In this document: positions 44,245 through 52,969 of the stretch, piece by piece
Position numbering within the stretch: the first letter of the stretch is position 1
Layout: every line of letters begins with the position of its first letter
Source: an uncultured Sphingomonadaceae bacterium
Lineage (GTDB): Bacteria; Pseudomonadota; Alphaproteobacteria; Sphingomonadales; Sphingomonadaceae
Reading direction: 5' to 3'
Assembly (NCBI GenBank): GCA_947494305.1
Contig: CANLUL010000002.1
Location: 367,727 to 431,726, forward strand
Length of the DNA: 64,000 nt
The notes under the pieces: generated by a model
Databases searched by the model: none
What the model saw: the letters and a program-made list of their open reading frames with translations, nothing else
What the model was told of the DNA's origin: nothing
Program-made: the position numbers and the translations under genes

Positions 44245-45195
44245 ATGGCAAGTTCTGACATAGTCGATATCTGGGCGAAGGGCCTGGACCTTCCCGAATG
44301 GTTCGTGGCCGCGATGGACATTCCCAGAGAGGAAGCGTTTGTTGAGGTCGAGGGTCACAAGGTCCACTATTTCCGATGGGGGAAGCGGGGTAATCCGCCA
44401 CTGCTTCTGACCCACGGATTTCTGGCTCATGCGCGCTGTTTCGCCTTTATCGCTCCGTTTCTGGCCGATCAATATGATGTCATCGCCTATGATCTGGCGG
44501 GCATGGGCGACAGTGAGATGATCCCGGACTGCGATGGTCAGAAGCGGGCGGAAAACATGGTTGGCGTCGCAGAGGCGCTGGATCTGTTTTCTGGCCCGGT
44601 AAAGCCTAAAATCATAGCCCACAGCTTTGGCAGCGGGGTTGCCTTGACCGCCATGGAATTGGCGGGAGAGCGGTTTGGCGGGCTAATCATTTGTGACCTT
44701 ATGATCATGCGTCCGGAAAAGCTGATCGAGCATTTCAAACAGGGTGGTGGACCACCGGGTTCCGGCAAATCGGACAAGCCGAACAATATTTATCCAGACT
44801 ACGAAACAGCGCGCGGGCGTTTTGTTTTGGCACCGCCGCAGGATGCACAAACGCCCTTCCTGGTCGAATATATGGCCTATCACAGTATGCGGAAAGTCGA
44901 GGGCGGCTGGAGCTGGAAATTTGACCCGAAAGTCTTTGCTCGCAGCGAAAATGATCAGGACAAATGGCTGAAGGCCCCGCAACGGATTGCCGATCTACCG
45001 CACCGGTTAGCGATAATCTACGGTGAGAATAGCCGGTTGTTCAATGCCGATAGTGTCGCCTATCTGCGGGAATTGGGCGGAGAGAATATTCCGATGATCG
45101 CGGTTCCCGGAGCAGAGCATCATCTGATGATTGATCAGCCACTCGCATTTGCTGCCGCGCTGCGCTCCACACTGGAGCACTGGCAGCGGCAGTGA
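44245..45195 (+). CDS. Alpha/beta hydrolase
   Basis: The 316-residue protein has the hydrolase fold with PPLLLTHGFLAHARCF for the oxyanion region, the nucleophile elbow IAHSFGSGVA, and a late GAEHHLMIDQP with the catalytic His. It resembles epoxide hydrolases or meta-cleavage and ester hydrolases but I cannot name the substrate. It is the last gene of the operon that starts at 41106 and converges on the small peptide gene at 45200, with only four bases between them. Confidence 0.85.
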   Translation: MASSDIVDIWAKGLDLPEWFVAAMDIPREEAFVEVEGHKVHYFRWGKRGNPPLLLTHGFLAHARCFAFIAPFLADQYDVIAYDLAGMGDSEMIPDCDGQKRAENMVGVAEALDLFSGPVKPKIIAHSFGSGVALTAMELAGERFGGLIICDLMIMRPEKLIEHFKQGGGPPGSGKSDKPNNIYPDYETARGRFVLAPPQDAQTPFLVEYMAYHSMRKVEGGWSWKFDPKVFARSENDQDKWLKAPQRIADLPHRLAIIYGENSRLFNADSVAYLRELGGENIPMIAVPGAEHHLMIDQPLAFAAALRSTLEHWQRQ

Positions 45196-45199
45196 ATTT

Positions 45200-45361
45200 C
45201 TACATCACCATCATGACTGCGGCAGGTGCGAAAATGATCGCTGCCAATACCATGAACGCATAAGCAGCACCGGTTCCGGCAAGCGCGACAACGGCGTCGA
45301 CAGCCTGACCGGAATCGGCCGTGGCGACCGTGATTTCGTTTATTTCTGAACCATAAGACAT
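45200..45361 (-). CDS. Small hydrophobic peptide, 53 residues, unknown function
   Basis: The ATG at 45361 has AAAGGA at a good distance, so the frame is likely translated. The peptide has a polar, acidic leader (about MSYGSEINEITVATADSG) and then a long hydrophobic C-terminal half (AGTGAAYAFMVLAAIIFAP followed by AAVMMVM). I recognise no family. It could be a one-helix membrane peptide or a precursor of a small secreted peptide. No maturation, transport or immunity gene is next to it. It is divergent from the nitrilase gene (95 bases apart) and convergent with the hydrolase gene. Confidence 0.5.
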   Translation of the reverse strand: MSYGSEINEITVATADSGQAVDAVVALAGTGAAYAFMVLAAIIFAPAAVMMVM

Positions 45362-45456
45362 TTTGAATTCCTTTGCATGAATGTTGTAGATCATTCGCTG
45401 ATCGGGCAGTCTTGGTTACAGTTCCAATTTTGGACGGCGGATATTGAGGCTAGATA

Positions 45457-46401
45457 ATGAGCAAGAACATAAAACGCGTTTCGGTGGTACAGGCGGGATC
45501 CGATCCCTTTAACACCACAAAAACATTATCGAAATTTTCTGATTTTCTGTCGGATGCAAAAGCGGCAAAAAGCCAACTGGCCGTCTTTCCCGAAGCCTTT
45601 GTCGGTGGCTATCCCAAAGGCGTTGATTTTGGCGTCAGAGTGGGTTCGCGCAATGATGCTGGTCGTGAACTATTCCGCCTCTATTCCGACAATGCGGTAG
45701 AACTGGGATCTCCTGCATATGAAGCGCTCAGCGAAGCCGTTGCTGCAAACGAAGTGGCAACCGTGGTTGGCGTGATCGAACGCAAAGGCGCAACGCTCTA
45801 TTGCTCCACATTCAGCTTTGAACGCGATGGTTCGCTGCTCGGTGTGCACCGCAAGCTGGTGCCCACCGCAATGGAGCGACTGATCTGGGGACAGGGCGAT
45901 GGGAGCGATTTGCCGGTGATGGACAGCAGCGCCGGGCGACTGGTCAGCGCGATCTGCTGGGAGAATTACATGCCGCTGCTACGCAGTTATTACTATAATT
46001 CCAATCCGGATTTCTATTGTGTGTCTACGGTCGATGACCGCCCGGTCTGGCTCCCCACCATGCAGACCATCGCGCTCGAAAGCCGCGCCTTTGTCCTGTC
46101 TGCCTGTCAATATCTCGAACGCGGCATGATCAGCCTTGACGATGACCAGTTTGATGCGGTGCAGGGCAATGCGTCCGATACCGCGCTGATTAGCGGCGGC
46201 AGCTGCATTATCGCGCCCTCGGGCGAAGTGCTCGCGGGGCCGGAATTTGGCAAGGAGGTGATCCTGACCACCGAAGTCGATCTGAATGACCGCACGAGAG
46301 GCAAGTTCGACCTCGATGTCGCCGGACATTATGCGCGGCCCGATGTGTTTGAATTGAAGGCAAATGTTGGGGTGCAGAGGAATGTGGAGGAGGATCGTTA
46401 A
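45457..46401 (+). CDS. Nitrilase-superfamily carbon-nitrogen hydrolase
   Basis: The 314-residue protein has the full catalytic triad of the superfamily: Glu46 in VFPEAFVGGYP, Lys133 in HRKLVPT and Cys167 in AICWENYMP. The sequences around them (VGGYPKG, ERLIWGQGDGS and SAICWENYMPLLR) match the aliphatic and aryl nitrilase branch more than the amidases. It would turn a nitrile into a carboxylic acid and ammonia. Start choice is clear: MSKNIKRVSVVQAG at 45457. It is a single-gene unit, and its neighbours do not show what it acts on. Confidence 0.88.
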   Translation: MSKNIKRVSVVQAGSDPFNTTKTLSKFSDFLSDAKAAKSQLAVFPEAFVGGYPKGVDFGVRVGSRNDAGRELFRLYSDNAVELGSPAYEALSEAVAANEVATVVGVIERKGATLYCSTFSFERDGSLLGVHRKLVPTAMERLIWGQGDGSDLPVMDSSAGRLVSAICWENYMPLLRSYYYNSNPDFYCVSTVDDRPVWLPTMQTIALESRAFVLSACQYLERGMISLDDDQFDAVQGNASDTALISGGSCIIAPSGEVLAGPEFGKEVILTTEVDLNDRTRGKFDLDVAGHYARPDVFELKANVGVQRNVEEDR

Positions 46402-46472
46402 CCCTCTTGAATAGGGAGAGGATTGAGTTTTGGTTCCAAATCAAAGATTACCCCTTCGTGGCAAGCCCCCAT

Positions 46473-47165
46473 TTATATCCAACTGAGATATCGTTCCAGA
46501 ACGTTCAATCCGCCCGATACGATCAAAGTTGCGGTCAAAATGTTATATACGGCATGGCCTACGATCACGGTCCACAGAGAACGAGACAATAAGTAAAATG
46601 CACCCAATGCGATGCCCATCCAAATTGCATGTGCGGTTCCAAGGATACCCTGATAAAAATGGGCCAAGCCGAAAATAACCGCGACTACCAACATCGCGAT
46701 CCAACGCGCATGTCTGGTATCGCCAAACAGTCTGGCCAACATGTTAAGTGCGTAGCCACGTGCGGAGAGTTCTTCGCCAAATCCCGCTGAAAAGATAGCG
46801 ACGACAACGAATATGGCCCAGATATTCCAAGCCCCGGGGACCAATCCGATATCGGCCGCGCCAACTCCTCCATCAGGAAGAAATGCTGCCAACAGTGGAA
46901 TTAGGGCTAGCCGGTTAAATATTTGCATGAATAGCGCAAAACATATGCCGGAAACTATTATCCAAATCGGTCTTGAAACGCTTGTCAAACCAATCACCGA
47001 AACCTTCTCGCGCGCTATCCAAAGCAAAAGAAACACGAAGGGGATTGCGATTAACGGCTGCAAAGCCATCAACAAAAGGATCAGCAAAGTCGTGCCGATT
47101 AGCCAGAATTTGTTTCTACTTAACTTTTTACGCAGTCCGTGCGGCTGGTCCGATATTTCCGTCAT
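46473..47165 (-). CDS. CPBP family intramembrane metalloprotease
   Basis: From the ATG at 47165 the protein is 230 residues with about seven membrane helices. The CAAX-protease/bacteriocin-processing signature is intact: GFGEELSARGYALN with the EExxxR glutamates, FGLAHFYQG and VIVGHAVYN. In Gram-positives such proteins process peptides or give immunity; in alphaproteobacteria functions are unknown. The gene runs with the AraC-type regulator upstream on the same strand (75 bases away), which may control it. Confidence 0.85.
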   Translation of the reverse strand: MTEISDQPHGLRKKLSRNKFWLIGTTLLILLLMALQPLIAIPFVFLLLWIAREKVSVIGLTSVSRPIWIIVSGICFALFMQIFNRLALIPLLAAFLPDGGVGAADIGLVPGAWNIWAIFVVVAIFSAGFGEELSARGYALNMLARLFGDTRHARWIAMLVVAVIFGLAHFYQGILGTAHAIWMGIALGAFYLLSRSLWTVIVGHAVYNILTATLIVSGGLNVLERYLSWI

Positions 47166-47240
47166 AGCCCAGTTCTCCTTTTCTGAGTCGCGTACAGAAA
47201 ACACTGGAAATTGATCGGAGTCGTCTAAGCCGAACGGGAT

Positions 47241-48389
47241 TTACTTGAAATGCGCCCCTTCTTTTGCACGCCATACGCTTGGCGTCATTCCGCACCGTGC
47301 CTTGAAGGCTTTGTTGAACGTTGCTTTATTTGCAAATCCGGAATTGAGCGCAGCGTCCAATATGGATCCGTTGTCCGCCAGCAACTGGCGCTTCGCTTCT
47401 GCGACACGTTTATCGTTTACAAGATCGTAAAATGTCATTTGCATTCCTTGATTTATTGCCTGTGATGCCTGCTGCAAAGTCAGTCCTGCGGCGCGAGCTA
47501 GCATTGTGAGATTGAGTTCCGGGTCAGTATAGAGCTGTTCATGCGTAAGTGCGCATTCGACTCGCTGTACGAATGTTTGAAGAAGATCGGCGCCAATGCC
47601 AGAGCGGGCATATCGGGGTGCATCTAAATCTTGATCGATTACATCCTCCAAAGGTGGCTGTGACAGACTTTGTGCCGCTATGACAAGAATCAGCATGGCA
47701 AGCCCCAATGTAGCGATATTGTTTAAGCTACGTATGTCGAGATATCCTACTGCGGAAAACGGTTCTGCCAGTATTAACATCATGATTGCCACCAGCAACG
47801 CGCGAACTAGCCGCGTTAGCCAAGCCAGATCACGCACACCCAATGATGAGAAATAGCTTTTGTCAGCGCTGCGCGTCTTCCGGATCAAGCGCAGCGTAAG
47901 AAGGCCATAGAGAGCCAAGTGTGATAGCTTAAACCATGCGATGATAGATACCTGATACTCCATCGAAAGAGAGAGTTCAGCAACAAGAATTTTGTGGGCT
48001 GCATCTTCCAACAAGAAGATAGAACTCAACCATATTGTATAAAGAAAAAACGGCGCAAAATGGACTAAGTTTACGCACCACTTTTGTGGTTTGCCCACAA
48101 GGGCTGAAGCATATCCCCACAGACACGGGCCGACGAGCAGCAAAGCACCGTTGAATATTCCAAGCAGATGAGGGGTGAGCCGATAAAGACCGCTTTCCAA
48201 CAGCCAGCTCTCCCAGATACCAAAAGTGATCGAAGCGATAAGTGCTACCATCCATCTGCAGAGCGAAGCTTGCTCTGTTTGCCTCTTTATGACCACAGCC
48301 ACTAAAACCAGGAGCGCTACGGCAATCGCTCCAGAAAAAACTGCCGCCCATAACGGTGCATCCAACGGCATTTGATCAGGTTTTGTCAT
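47241..48389 (-). CDS. Membrane-bound AraC family transcriptional regulator
   Basis: The 382-residue protein has about seven membrane helices over the first 240 residues and a C-terminal AraC DNA-binding domain with two helix-turn-helix units: LTMLARAAGLTLQQASQAINQ, then ILDAALNSGFANKATFNKAFK and the closing GMTPSVWR. Such membrane-bound AraC proteins sense an outside or membrane signal. It is upstream of the CPBP protease gene on the same strand, so that gene is a likely target. About 260 bases precede it before the next gene at 48653 and hold no ORF I can support. Confidence 0.87.
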   Translation of the reverse strand: MTKPDQMPLDAPLWAAVFSGAIAVALLVLVAVVIKRQTEQASLCRWMVALIASITFGIWESWLLESGLYRLTPHLLGIFNGALLLVGPCLWGYASALVGKPQKWCVNLVHFAPFFLYTIWLSSIFLLEDAAHKILVAELSLSMEYQVSIIAWFKLSHLALYGLLTLRLIRKTRSADKSYFSSLGVRDLAWLTRLVRALLVAIMMLILAEPFSAVGYLDIRSLNNIATLGLAMLILVIAAQSLSQPPLEDVIDQDLDAPRYARSGIGADLLQTFVQRVECALTHEQLYTDPELNLTMLARAAGLTLQQASQAINQGMQMTFYDLVNDKRVAEAKRQLLADNGSILDAALNSGFANKATFNKAFKARCGMTPSVWRAKEGAHFK

Positions 48390-48652
48390 CAGCTACTTTG
48401 ATGCCGAGTTGATCAACCGCTGCCAAGAACAATGTTCGTCTGCAACGGAATAATCCATTATATACACCAGTCACCAGAAGATCTTTTGCGTTTTTGAGTT
48501 CAGAAATTTGCAAGATGCAAACAATGCTCACTTTGGGGACAAAGCGGACGTCAAAGACACGAATGACCGTTGTAGACGATTCGAATTCTCATATTCTCTC
48601 TGCTTTTAAAACTCCTTTCCTACATAGAACCATATCGGTTATATCGAGAAGC

Positions 48653-49345
48653 ATGAGAAACCATAAAAGCCTCGCCCATCATCTCACCAACTCAGCCCAA
48701 CCTCCCGCAAACCCTCAATCCCCCACCATTTCCAACACAAACAACCAACTCGACGCGCATGGCCACGACCCGGACGAGTATATCTGGATCCCCGTCCCGC
48801 GCAAACGGCGGCATGATGGCTGGACACCCGAAAAACAGCGGGAGTTTATCGAGGCACTCGCCGACAGCGGATCGGTTGTGGGTGCGGCGCGGGCGGTGGG
48901 GCTGTCCAAGCAAAGTGCCTATGCGCTACGTCGGTCAAAGGGGGCGGAGGGCTTTGCCGCCGCCTGGGATGCCGCCATTGGACAGGCTTCGCGGTTGCTC
49001 GCCGATGTTGCCTTTGATCGTGCGATCAACGGGGTTGAGCAGCATGTGATCGATAAGGACGGGCATCATATCTATACCCATATGAAGACCAATGACCGGT
49101 TGCTCATGTTCCTGCTCCGCGCGCACCAGCCGCAAATTTACGGATGCGGAACGGAACGAACCATGCCGGTCACCGAGCAGGGCGAACCGTTGGCGGAAGC
49201 GATAGACAAGCTGTTGCCGGTCCAGCCGGAAGATCCGGAGCGCTTTCTTGCGGATGTGGAAGATGCTGAGATGCAGCATCAATCTGCAGCGGGCACGGTG
49301 GCCGATAGTGTCAAATCGGGATCTTATGCTGAAACGAAGGAATAG
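48653..49345 (+). CDS. Helix-turn-helix protein, unknown function
   Basis: I chose the ATG at 48653 with GAGAAG just upstream, giving 230 residues; the open frame extends back to 48494 without family-like sequence. After a disordered N-terminus comes a helix-turn-helix (WTPEKQREFIEALADSGSV, then ARAVGLSKQSAYALRRSKG) similar to small terminase-subunit or resolvase-like DNA-binding modules, and a helical region with QASRLLADVAFDRAINGVEQ. Homologs with this plan are common in sphingomonads as hypothetical proteins. There are no phage genes next to it, so I do not call it a terminase. The C-terminal 60 residues are acidic and disordered. Confidence 0.65.
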   Translation: MRNHKSLAHHLTNSAQPPANPQSPTISNTNNQLDAHGHDPDEYIWIPVPRKRRHDGWTPEKQREFIEALADSGSVVGAARAVGLSKQSAYALRRSKGAEGFAAAWDAAIGQASRLLADVAFDRAINGVEQHVIDKDGHHIYTHMKTNDRLLMFLLRAHQPQIYGCGTERTMPVTEQGEPLAEAIDKLLPVQPEDPERFLADVEDAEMQHQSAAGTVADSVKSGSYAETKE

Positions 49346-49394
49346 CGAAAATCAGCCGTTCCTTGGTGGCAAGTTGGTCAACTTTGGAAGGAAC

Positions 49395-50072
49395 CTAGAA
49401 CGAAAAGACCATCGTCTCGCGGCCATCTTTTTCCATCGCGCTTTGATAGGAAGGGGTGGCCTCCATCTGATCGATCCAGCGCAGACAGCCGGGGCGGCTA
49501 TCATCGATAAAGCCCTTTTGTTTTGCCGAAGCCATGCAGTAGCTCATGGTGATGTCGGCTGCGGTCAATTCTTCACCCGCCAGCCATTTATGTTCTGCCA
49601 GATCATGTTCGAGCCGGTCCAATATCGTTTTCATGCGCGGCTGGACGAGCAGCGAGTTGGCTTGTCCCAGTGCAGCACCGATGATCGGCCGTATAAAAAA
49701 GGGAGACCGTTTCTGTAGCACGGTAAAGATACCGTCCATAAACTGCATCGGCATCATCGAACCGGTCCCGGCATGGAACCAGAACAGATAGTCGGCGCGT
49801 GTCGCGCTGTCCGGCTTGGGCCGCAGCGGACTATCGGGATAGAGATCCAGGATATAATCGATCACCGCATTGCTTTCTGCGAGGACAAGGCCTTTTTCGT
49901 CGGTAATCACCGGCGCAGTGCCCAAGGGTGACAGGGCCTTATATTCCGCTGGCGCCAGATTGGATTCAGGATCGCGATTGTATAGCTTCAACTCATAAGG
50001 CTGACCAATTTCTTCGAGCAGCCAGAGAATACGGAAGCTCTGCGAATATTCCAGATGGTGTAGCGTAATCAT
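49395..50072 (-). CDS. Glutathione S-transferase family protein
   Basis: The 225-residue protein starts MITLHHLEYSQSFRILWLLEE, which has a serine (Ser10) in the active-site turn where this subgroup uses Ser or Tyr. The cis-proline segment GTAPVITDEKG and ESNAVIDYILDLYP follow, then the all-helical C-terminal domain (TAADITMSYCMASAK). It is the last gene of an operon with an NPD-family protein and an SDR, 15 bases after the SDR. In catabolic clusters such proteins often remove reactive or aromatic intermediates by glutathione conjugation; here that is inference. Confidence 0.87.
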   Translation of the reverse strand: MITLHHLEYSQSFRILWLLEEIGQPYELKLYNRDPESNLAPAEYKALSPLGTAPVITDEKGLVLAESNAVIDYILDLYPDSPLRPKPDSATRADYLFWFHAGTGSMMPMQFMDGIFTVLQKRSPFFIRPIIGAALGQANSLLVQPRMKTILDRLEHDLAEHKWLAGEELTAADITMSYCMASAKQKGFIDDSRPGCLRWIDQMEATPSYQSAMEKDGRETMVFSF

Positions 50073-50087
50073 AAGCGAATACTCCTG

Positions 50088-50873
50088 TCAGGCGTTTTTG
50101 ATGGTTAGACCGCCATCTACCGGAATCACGGCGCCAGTCAAAAAACTGGCCGATGGCAACACACAGGACAAAGTCATATGCGCGACTTCTTCGGGAATGC
50201 CATAGCGACGTAGCGGCACCCGGCGTTTGGCGTAAATTGTCTTATGCTCTTCGGAAATCGCATCGGTAATGCCGGTGCGGATCGGGCCGGGACATATGCA
50301 GTTTACGGTGATGCCTTCACGGCCCAGGTCTACGGAAAGTCCCCGTGTCAGGCCGATCACGCCATGTTTAGCGGCCACATAAGGGCTATTGCCCGGTGTC
50401 GCGCCCAAGCCCTCGGTCGATGCCACATTGACGATGCGCGGATGCTCGGCGTCTCTAAGGTGCGGCAATGCGGCACGGATCATCCGGTGGTGTGCTGCCA
50501 GCATGACTTCGAGTGTCGGTGTCCAGCTATCCTCATAGCTTTCTTCTGCAACATCGGCGGGAATGGCGAAGCCGGCATTATTGACCAATATGTCAATCCC
50601 GCCAAAGGCCTCCGCGATGGCAGCAACAACCGATTTAATCGCGTCCTGATCGCTGACATCCAAAGCCCATGCCTTGGCTGATCCGCTATAGCCCGCCGCT
50701 TCTATCTCCTGCACCACGGCATCGCATTTTCCCTGATCCAGGTCGGTCACAGCGACATGCGCGCCTTCGGAGGCAAACAGATGCGCGGTGGCACGGCCCA
50801 TTCCGCTGGCCGCGCCGGTGACAATGGCGACCTTGCCAGCAATGGAACGACTGAGCGGTTGATAGGGTTCCAT
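50088..50873 (-). CDS. Short-chain dehydrogenase/reductase
   Basis: The 261-residue classical SDR shows KVAIVTGAASGMGRATAHLFASEG, VTDLDQ (an Asp that selects NAD), DILVNNAGFAI, RIVNVASTEGLG, and the catalytic SPYVAAKHGV, then NCICPGPIRTG and PVDGGLTIK. Cofactor preference for NAD is inferred from the acidic residue after the second strand. It is three bases downstream of the NPD gene and is translated with it. The likely substrate is a hydroxyacyl-CoA or an alicyclic alcohol. Confidence 0.88.
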   Translation of the reverse strand: MEPYQPLSRSIAGKVAIVTGAASGMGRATAHLFASEGAHVAVTDLDQGKCDAVVQEIEAAGYSGSAKAWALDVSDQDAIKSVVAAIAEAFGGIDILVNNAGFAIPADVAEESYEDSWTPTLEVMLAAHHRMIRAALPHLRDAEHPRIVNVASTEGLGATPGNSPYVAAKHGVIGLTRGLSVDLGREGITVNCICPGPIRTGITDAISEEHKTIYAKRRVPLRRYGIPEEVAHMTLSCVLPSASFLTGAVIPVDGGLTIKNA

Positions 50874-50876
50874 GGT

Positions 50877-51854
50877 TTAAGCTGCCTGCAACCCGGCCAG
50901 ACGTTCGTTGATCAACGCATCGGCATCGGCCATGATTCCATCAATCAGTTCCTTACAAGTCGGAATATCATTGATCAGACCGGCAACCATGCCGCAGCTC
51001 CATGCCCCGGCATCCATCGTGCCTTCGAGCATGATTTTCGGATAGACGCCCGCAACCTGTTCGATCACATCGGTAAATTGCAGGTCGGCGCCTTTCTCTT
51101 TTTCGATCTCAAGCAGTTTTTCGACCGCTGAATTGGTCAGCACGCGTTCGGTGTTGCGCAAGGGACGCATGACTAGGCGGGTATCAAGTTCGCTCGCCGC
51201 AACAATCGCGTCTTTCACATTTTGATGTACAGGCGCTTCTTTCGTGGCGATAAAGCGCGTGCCCATGTTCATGCCTTCTGCGCCCATAGCGAGCGAGGCA
51301 ACCAGCGAACGGGCATCGGCTTGTCCGCCGGAAGATACGAATGGAATATCCAGCTCATCTGCAGCACGTGGTAGCAAGATCATGTTTGGAATATCATCTT
51401 CGCCGGGGTGCCCGCCGCATTCGAAACCGTCGACTGAAACCGCATCACAGCCGATTCGCTGCGCTTTCAACGCATGGCGGACCGCTGTGCATTTATGGAT
51501 CACCTTGATCCCGGCGCCCTGCAGTGCCGGGAGAACTTGCTGCGGGTTGTTACCAGCAGTCTCAACCACCTTTACACCGCCATCGATAATGGCTTTGACC
51601 ATGCCTTCATAGTCGGGCGCGTTGACGACGGGCAGAAAGGTCAGGTTCACGCCAAATGGCTTGTCGGTCATGTCGTTGCACTTGGCGATTTCGTCGGCCA
51701 GTGCTTCGGCAGATGGCTGGGTCAGTGCGGTGATGATACCGAGGCCACCGGCATTCGAAACTGCTGCTGCCAGTTCCGCAAAGCCCACATAGTGCATGCC
51801 GCCCTGAATGATGGGATGTTCAATGCCGAATAGCTCAGTGATGCGTGTTTTCAT
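50877..51854 (-). CDS. Nitronate monooxygenase-like (NPD family) flavoprotein in acyl-CoA operon
   Basis: The 325-residue flavin protein starts MKTRITELFGIEHPIIQGG and has NAGGLGIITALTQPS, KPFGVNLTFLP, DAVSVDGFECGGHPGEDD with the active-site His, PFVSSGGQADARSLVASLAMG and MGTRFIATKEA. In actinobacterial steroid degradation an NPD-like flavoprotein (IpdC) hydroxylates a ring-opened CoA ester, so a similar role is possible here. It is the first gene of the NPD-SDR-GST operon and carries an operator palindrome 59 bases upstream. It differs in length and sequence from the NPD protein at 20467-21468. Confidence 0.86.
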   Translation of the reverse strand: MKTRITELFGIEHPIIQGGMHYVGFAELAAAVSNAGGLGIITALTQPSAEALADEIAKCNDMTDKPFGVNLTFLPVVNAPDYEGMVKAIIDGGVKVVETAGNNPQQVLPALQGAGIKVIHKCTAVRHALKAQRIGCDAVSVDGFECGGHPGEDDIPNMILLPRAADELDIPFVSSGGQADARSLVASLAMGAEGMNMGTRFIATKEAPVHQNVKDAIVAASELDTRLVMRPLRNTERVLTNSAVEKLLEIEKEKGADLQFTDVIEQVAGVYPKIMLEGTMDAGAWSCGMVAGLINDIPTCKELIDGIMADADALINERLAGLQAA

Positions 51855-51913
51855 GGAATTAGCTCCTGCTTGTGGAAGTTATCGAAGCCTGTAAGGCAGT
51901 TTCGGGAATCAGT

Positions 51914-51929
51914 TTAATCGGGCGATTAA
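51914..51929. promoter_or_regulatory. Palindromic operator-like site before NPD-SDR-GST genes
   Basis: TTAATCG-GG-CGATTAA is a perfect 7-2-7 palindrome. It overlaps the stop codon of the upstream dehydrogenase gene (51926-51928) and lies 59 bases before the NPD start at 51854. It would give these three genes their own regulated promoter inside a longer run of reverse-strand genes. Confidence 0.65.
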
Positions 51930-52969
51930 CTAGCGGTCCGTTCGCCGCCCGTCCAGTCCCCAGTCGTCACGCCTTTCCAGATTTGGTCGGGTGCCGTGGC
52001 GGCAAGCTCTTCGCCAAGCAGTTTGGACCAGTGATGCTCATTGCCCAGCGCATCTCGCCATGCCCAAAGCCGGCGTGTGTAATGATGGAGATCATATTCC
52101 TGGGTATAACCCATCGCGCCGTGGACCTGGTGGAACGGTACCGTCACGGCCTCCACGCTATGGCCGATTTGCACTTTCGCAATAGCCGCCTCGTGCCAGG
52201 CTTTTTCGGGATCGTCTTTGTGCTTAATCAGCGCGCTGGCAGCCTGTGTTGCGGCCATCGTGGCGGCTGCCGTTTCGGATGCGGCTACCGAAAGCTGATG
52301 CTGGATGGCCTGAAATTTTGACAGAGGCCGACCAAATTGTTCGCGCTCCGACACATAGCCGATTGAGAGATCCAAAGCGGCTTCCATCGACGCGGCCATT
52401 TGTACTGCGCGAACTGTCAGCACAAGCGCCTCAATGGCGCGCCTAGACAGATTGGTCTTGGCCGTTTGTTCAGCGACATGACCGGAGAAAATGAACTGCG
52501 TCATGCCATCAGGCGACAAGGCTTCTTCGGGAGACCGTACCGCTTCGCGATTGTCGAAAAGCGATATCTCCTGATGCGCTTCATCAAACAACACAATCTT
52601 GTCAGCATGCATCCCAAAGGGAATATCCGCACTGGGCGTATGACCGCTGAGAGCAAAGCTGGCGCTGCCATCAGCCGGTGCCAATCCGGCTTGATCAAGC
52701 ATCCAGTTGGCGATGAGTGTCTCGGCGAACGGGATTGGAGACGCGGCCTGCGCCGATGCCCATATCGCGCCAAACACTTCATCATATTCTGCACCAAATC
52801 CGCCAGTATCTTCGCTGGTCCAGGCGAGCGTCAGGCCGTTTTCCTGCAGCGCGTCCCAGAGCGCCAGCGGATATTCGCCCGCTTCTGCTGCATGCGGAAC
52901 TTCTCTGGGACAGAGGTCGGTAAATATCTTTGTGGCCGTTTCGGCGACCATGCCTTCGGTATTGATCAT
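51926..52969 (-). CDS. Acyl-CoA dehydrogenase, small subunit type
   Basis: The 347-residue protein has the family fold (LTLAWTSEDTGGFGAEYDEVFG, IGYVSEREQFGRPLSKFQAIQHQL, QVHGAMGYTQEYDLHHYTRR) but lacks the catalytic Glu: the equivalent segment reads LTVRAVQMAASMEAAL. It is the small partner of the dehydrogenase encoded just upstream, and the two genes overlap at their stop and start codons. This resembles the FadE heterotetramers of sterol degradation. Its stop codon lies within the operator palindrome at 51914-51929. Confidence 0.9.
   Translation of the reverse strand: MINTEGMVAETATKIFTDLCPREVPHAAEAGEYPLALWDALQENGLTLAWTSEDTGGFGAEYDEVFGAIWASAQAASPIPFAETLIANWMLDQAGLAPADGSASFALSGHTPSADIPFGMHADKIVLFDEAHQEISLFDNREAVRSPEEALSPDGMTQFIFSGHVAEQTAKTNLSRRAIEALVLTVRAVQMAASMEAALDLSIGYVSEREQFGRPLSKFQAIQHQLSVAASETAAATMAATQAASALIKHKDDPEKAWHEAAIAKVQIGHSVEAVTVPFHQVHGAMGYTQEYDLHHYTRRLWAWRDALGNEHHWSKLLGEELAATAPDQIWKGVTTGDWTGGERTAS

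Noticed and set aside
43392-44321. Reverse frame of 309 codons opposite the enoyl-CoA hydratase
   Set aside because: It is a shadow of the hydratase gene; composition and lack of a start site argue against it.
48494-48652. Upstream extension of the helix-turn-helix gene
   Set aside because: The residues look like translated intergenic DNA, and the later ATG has a better ribosome site.
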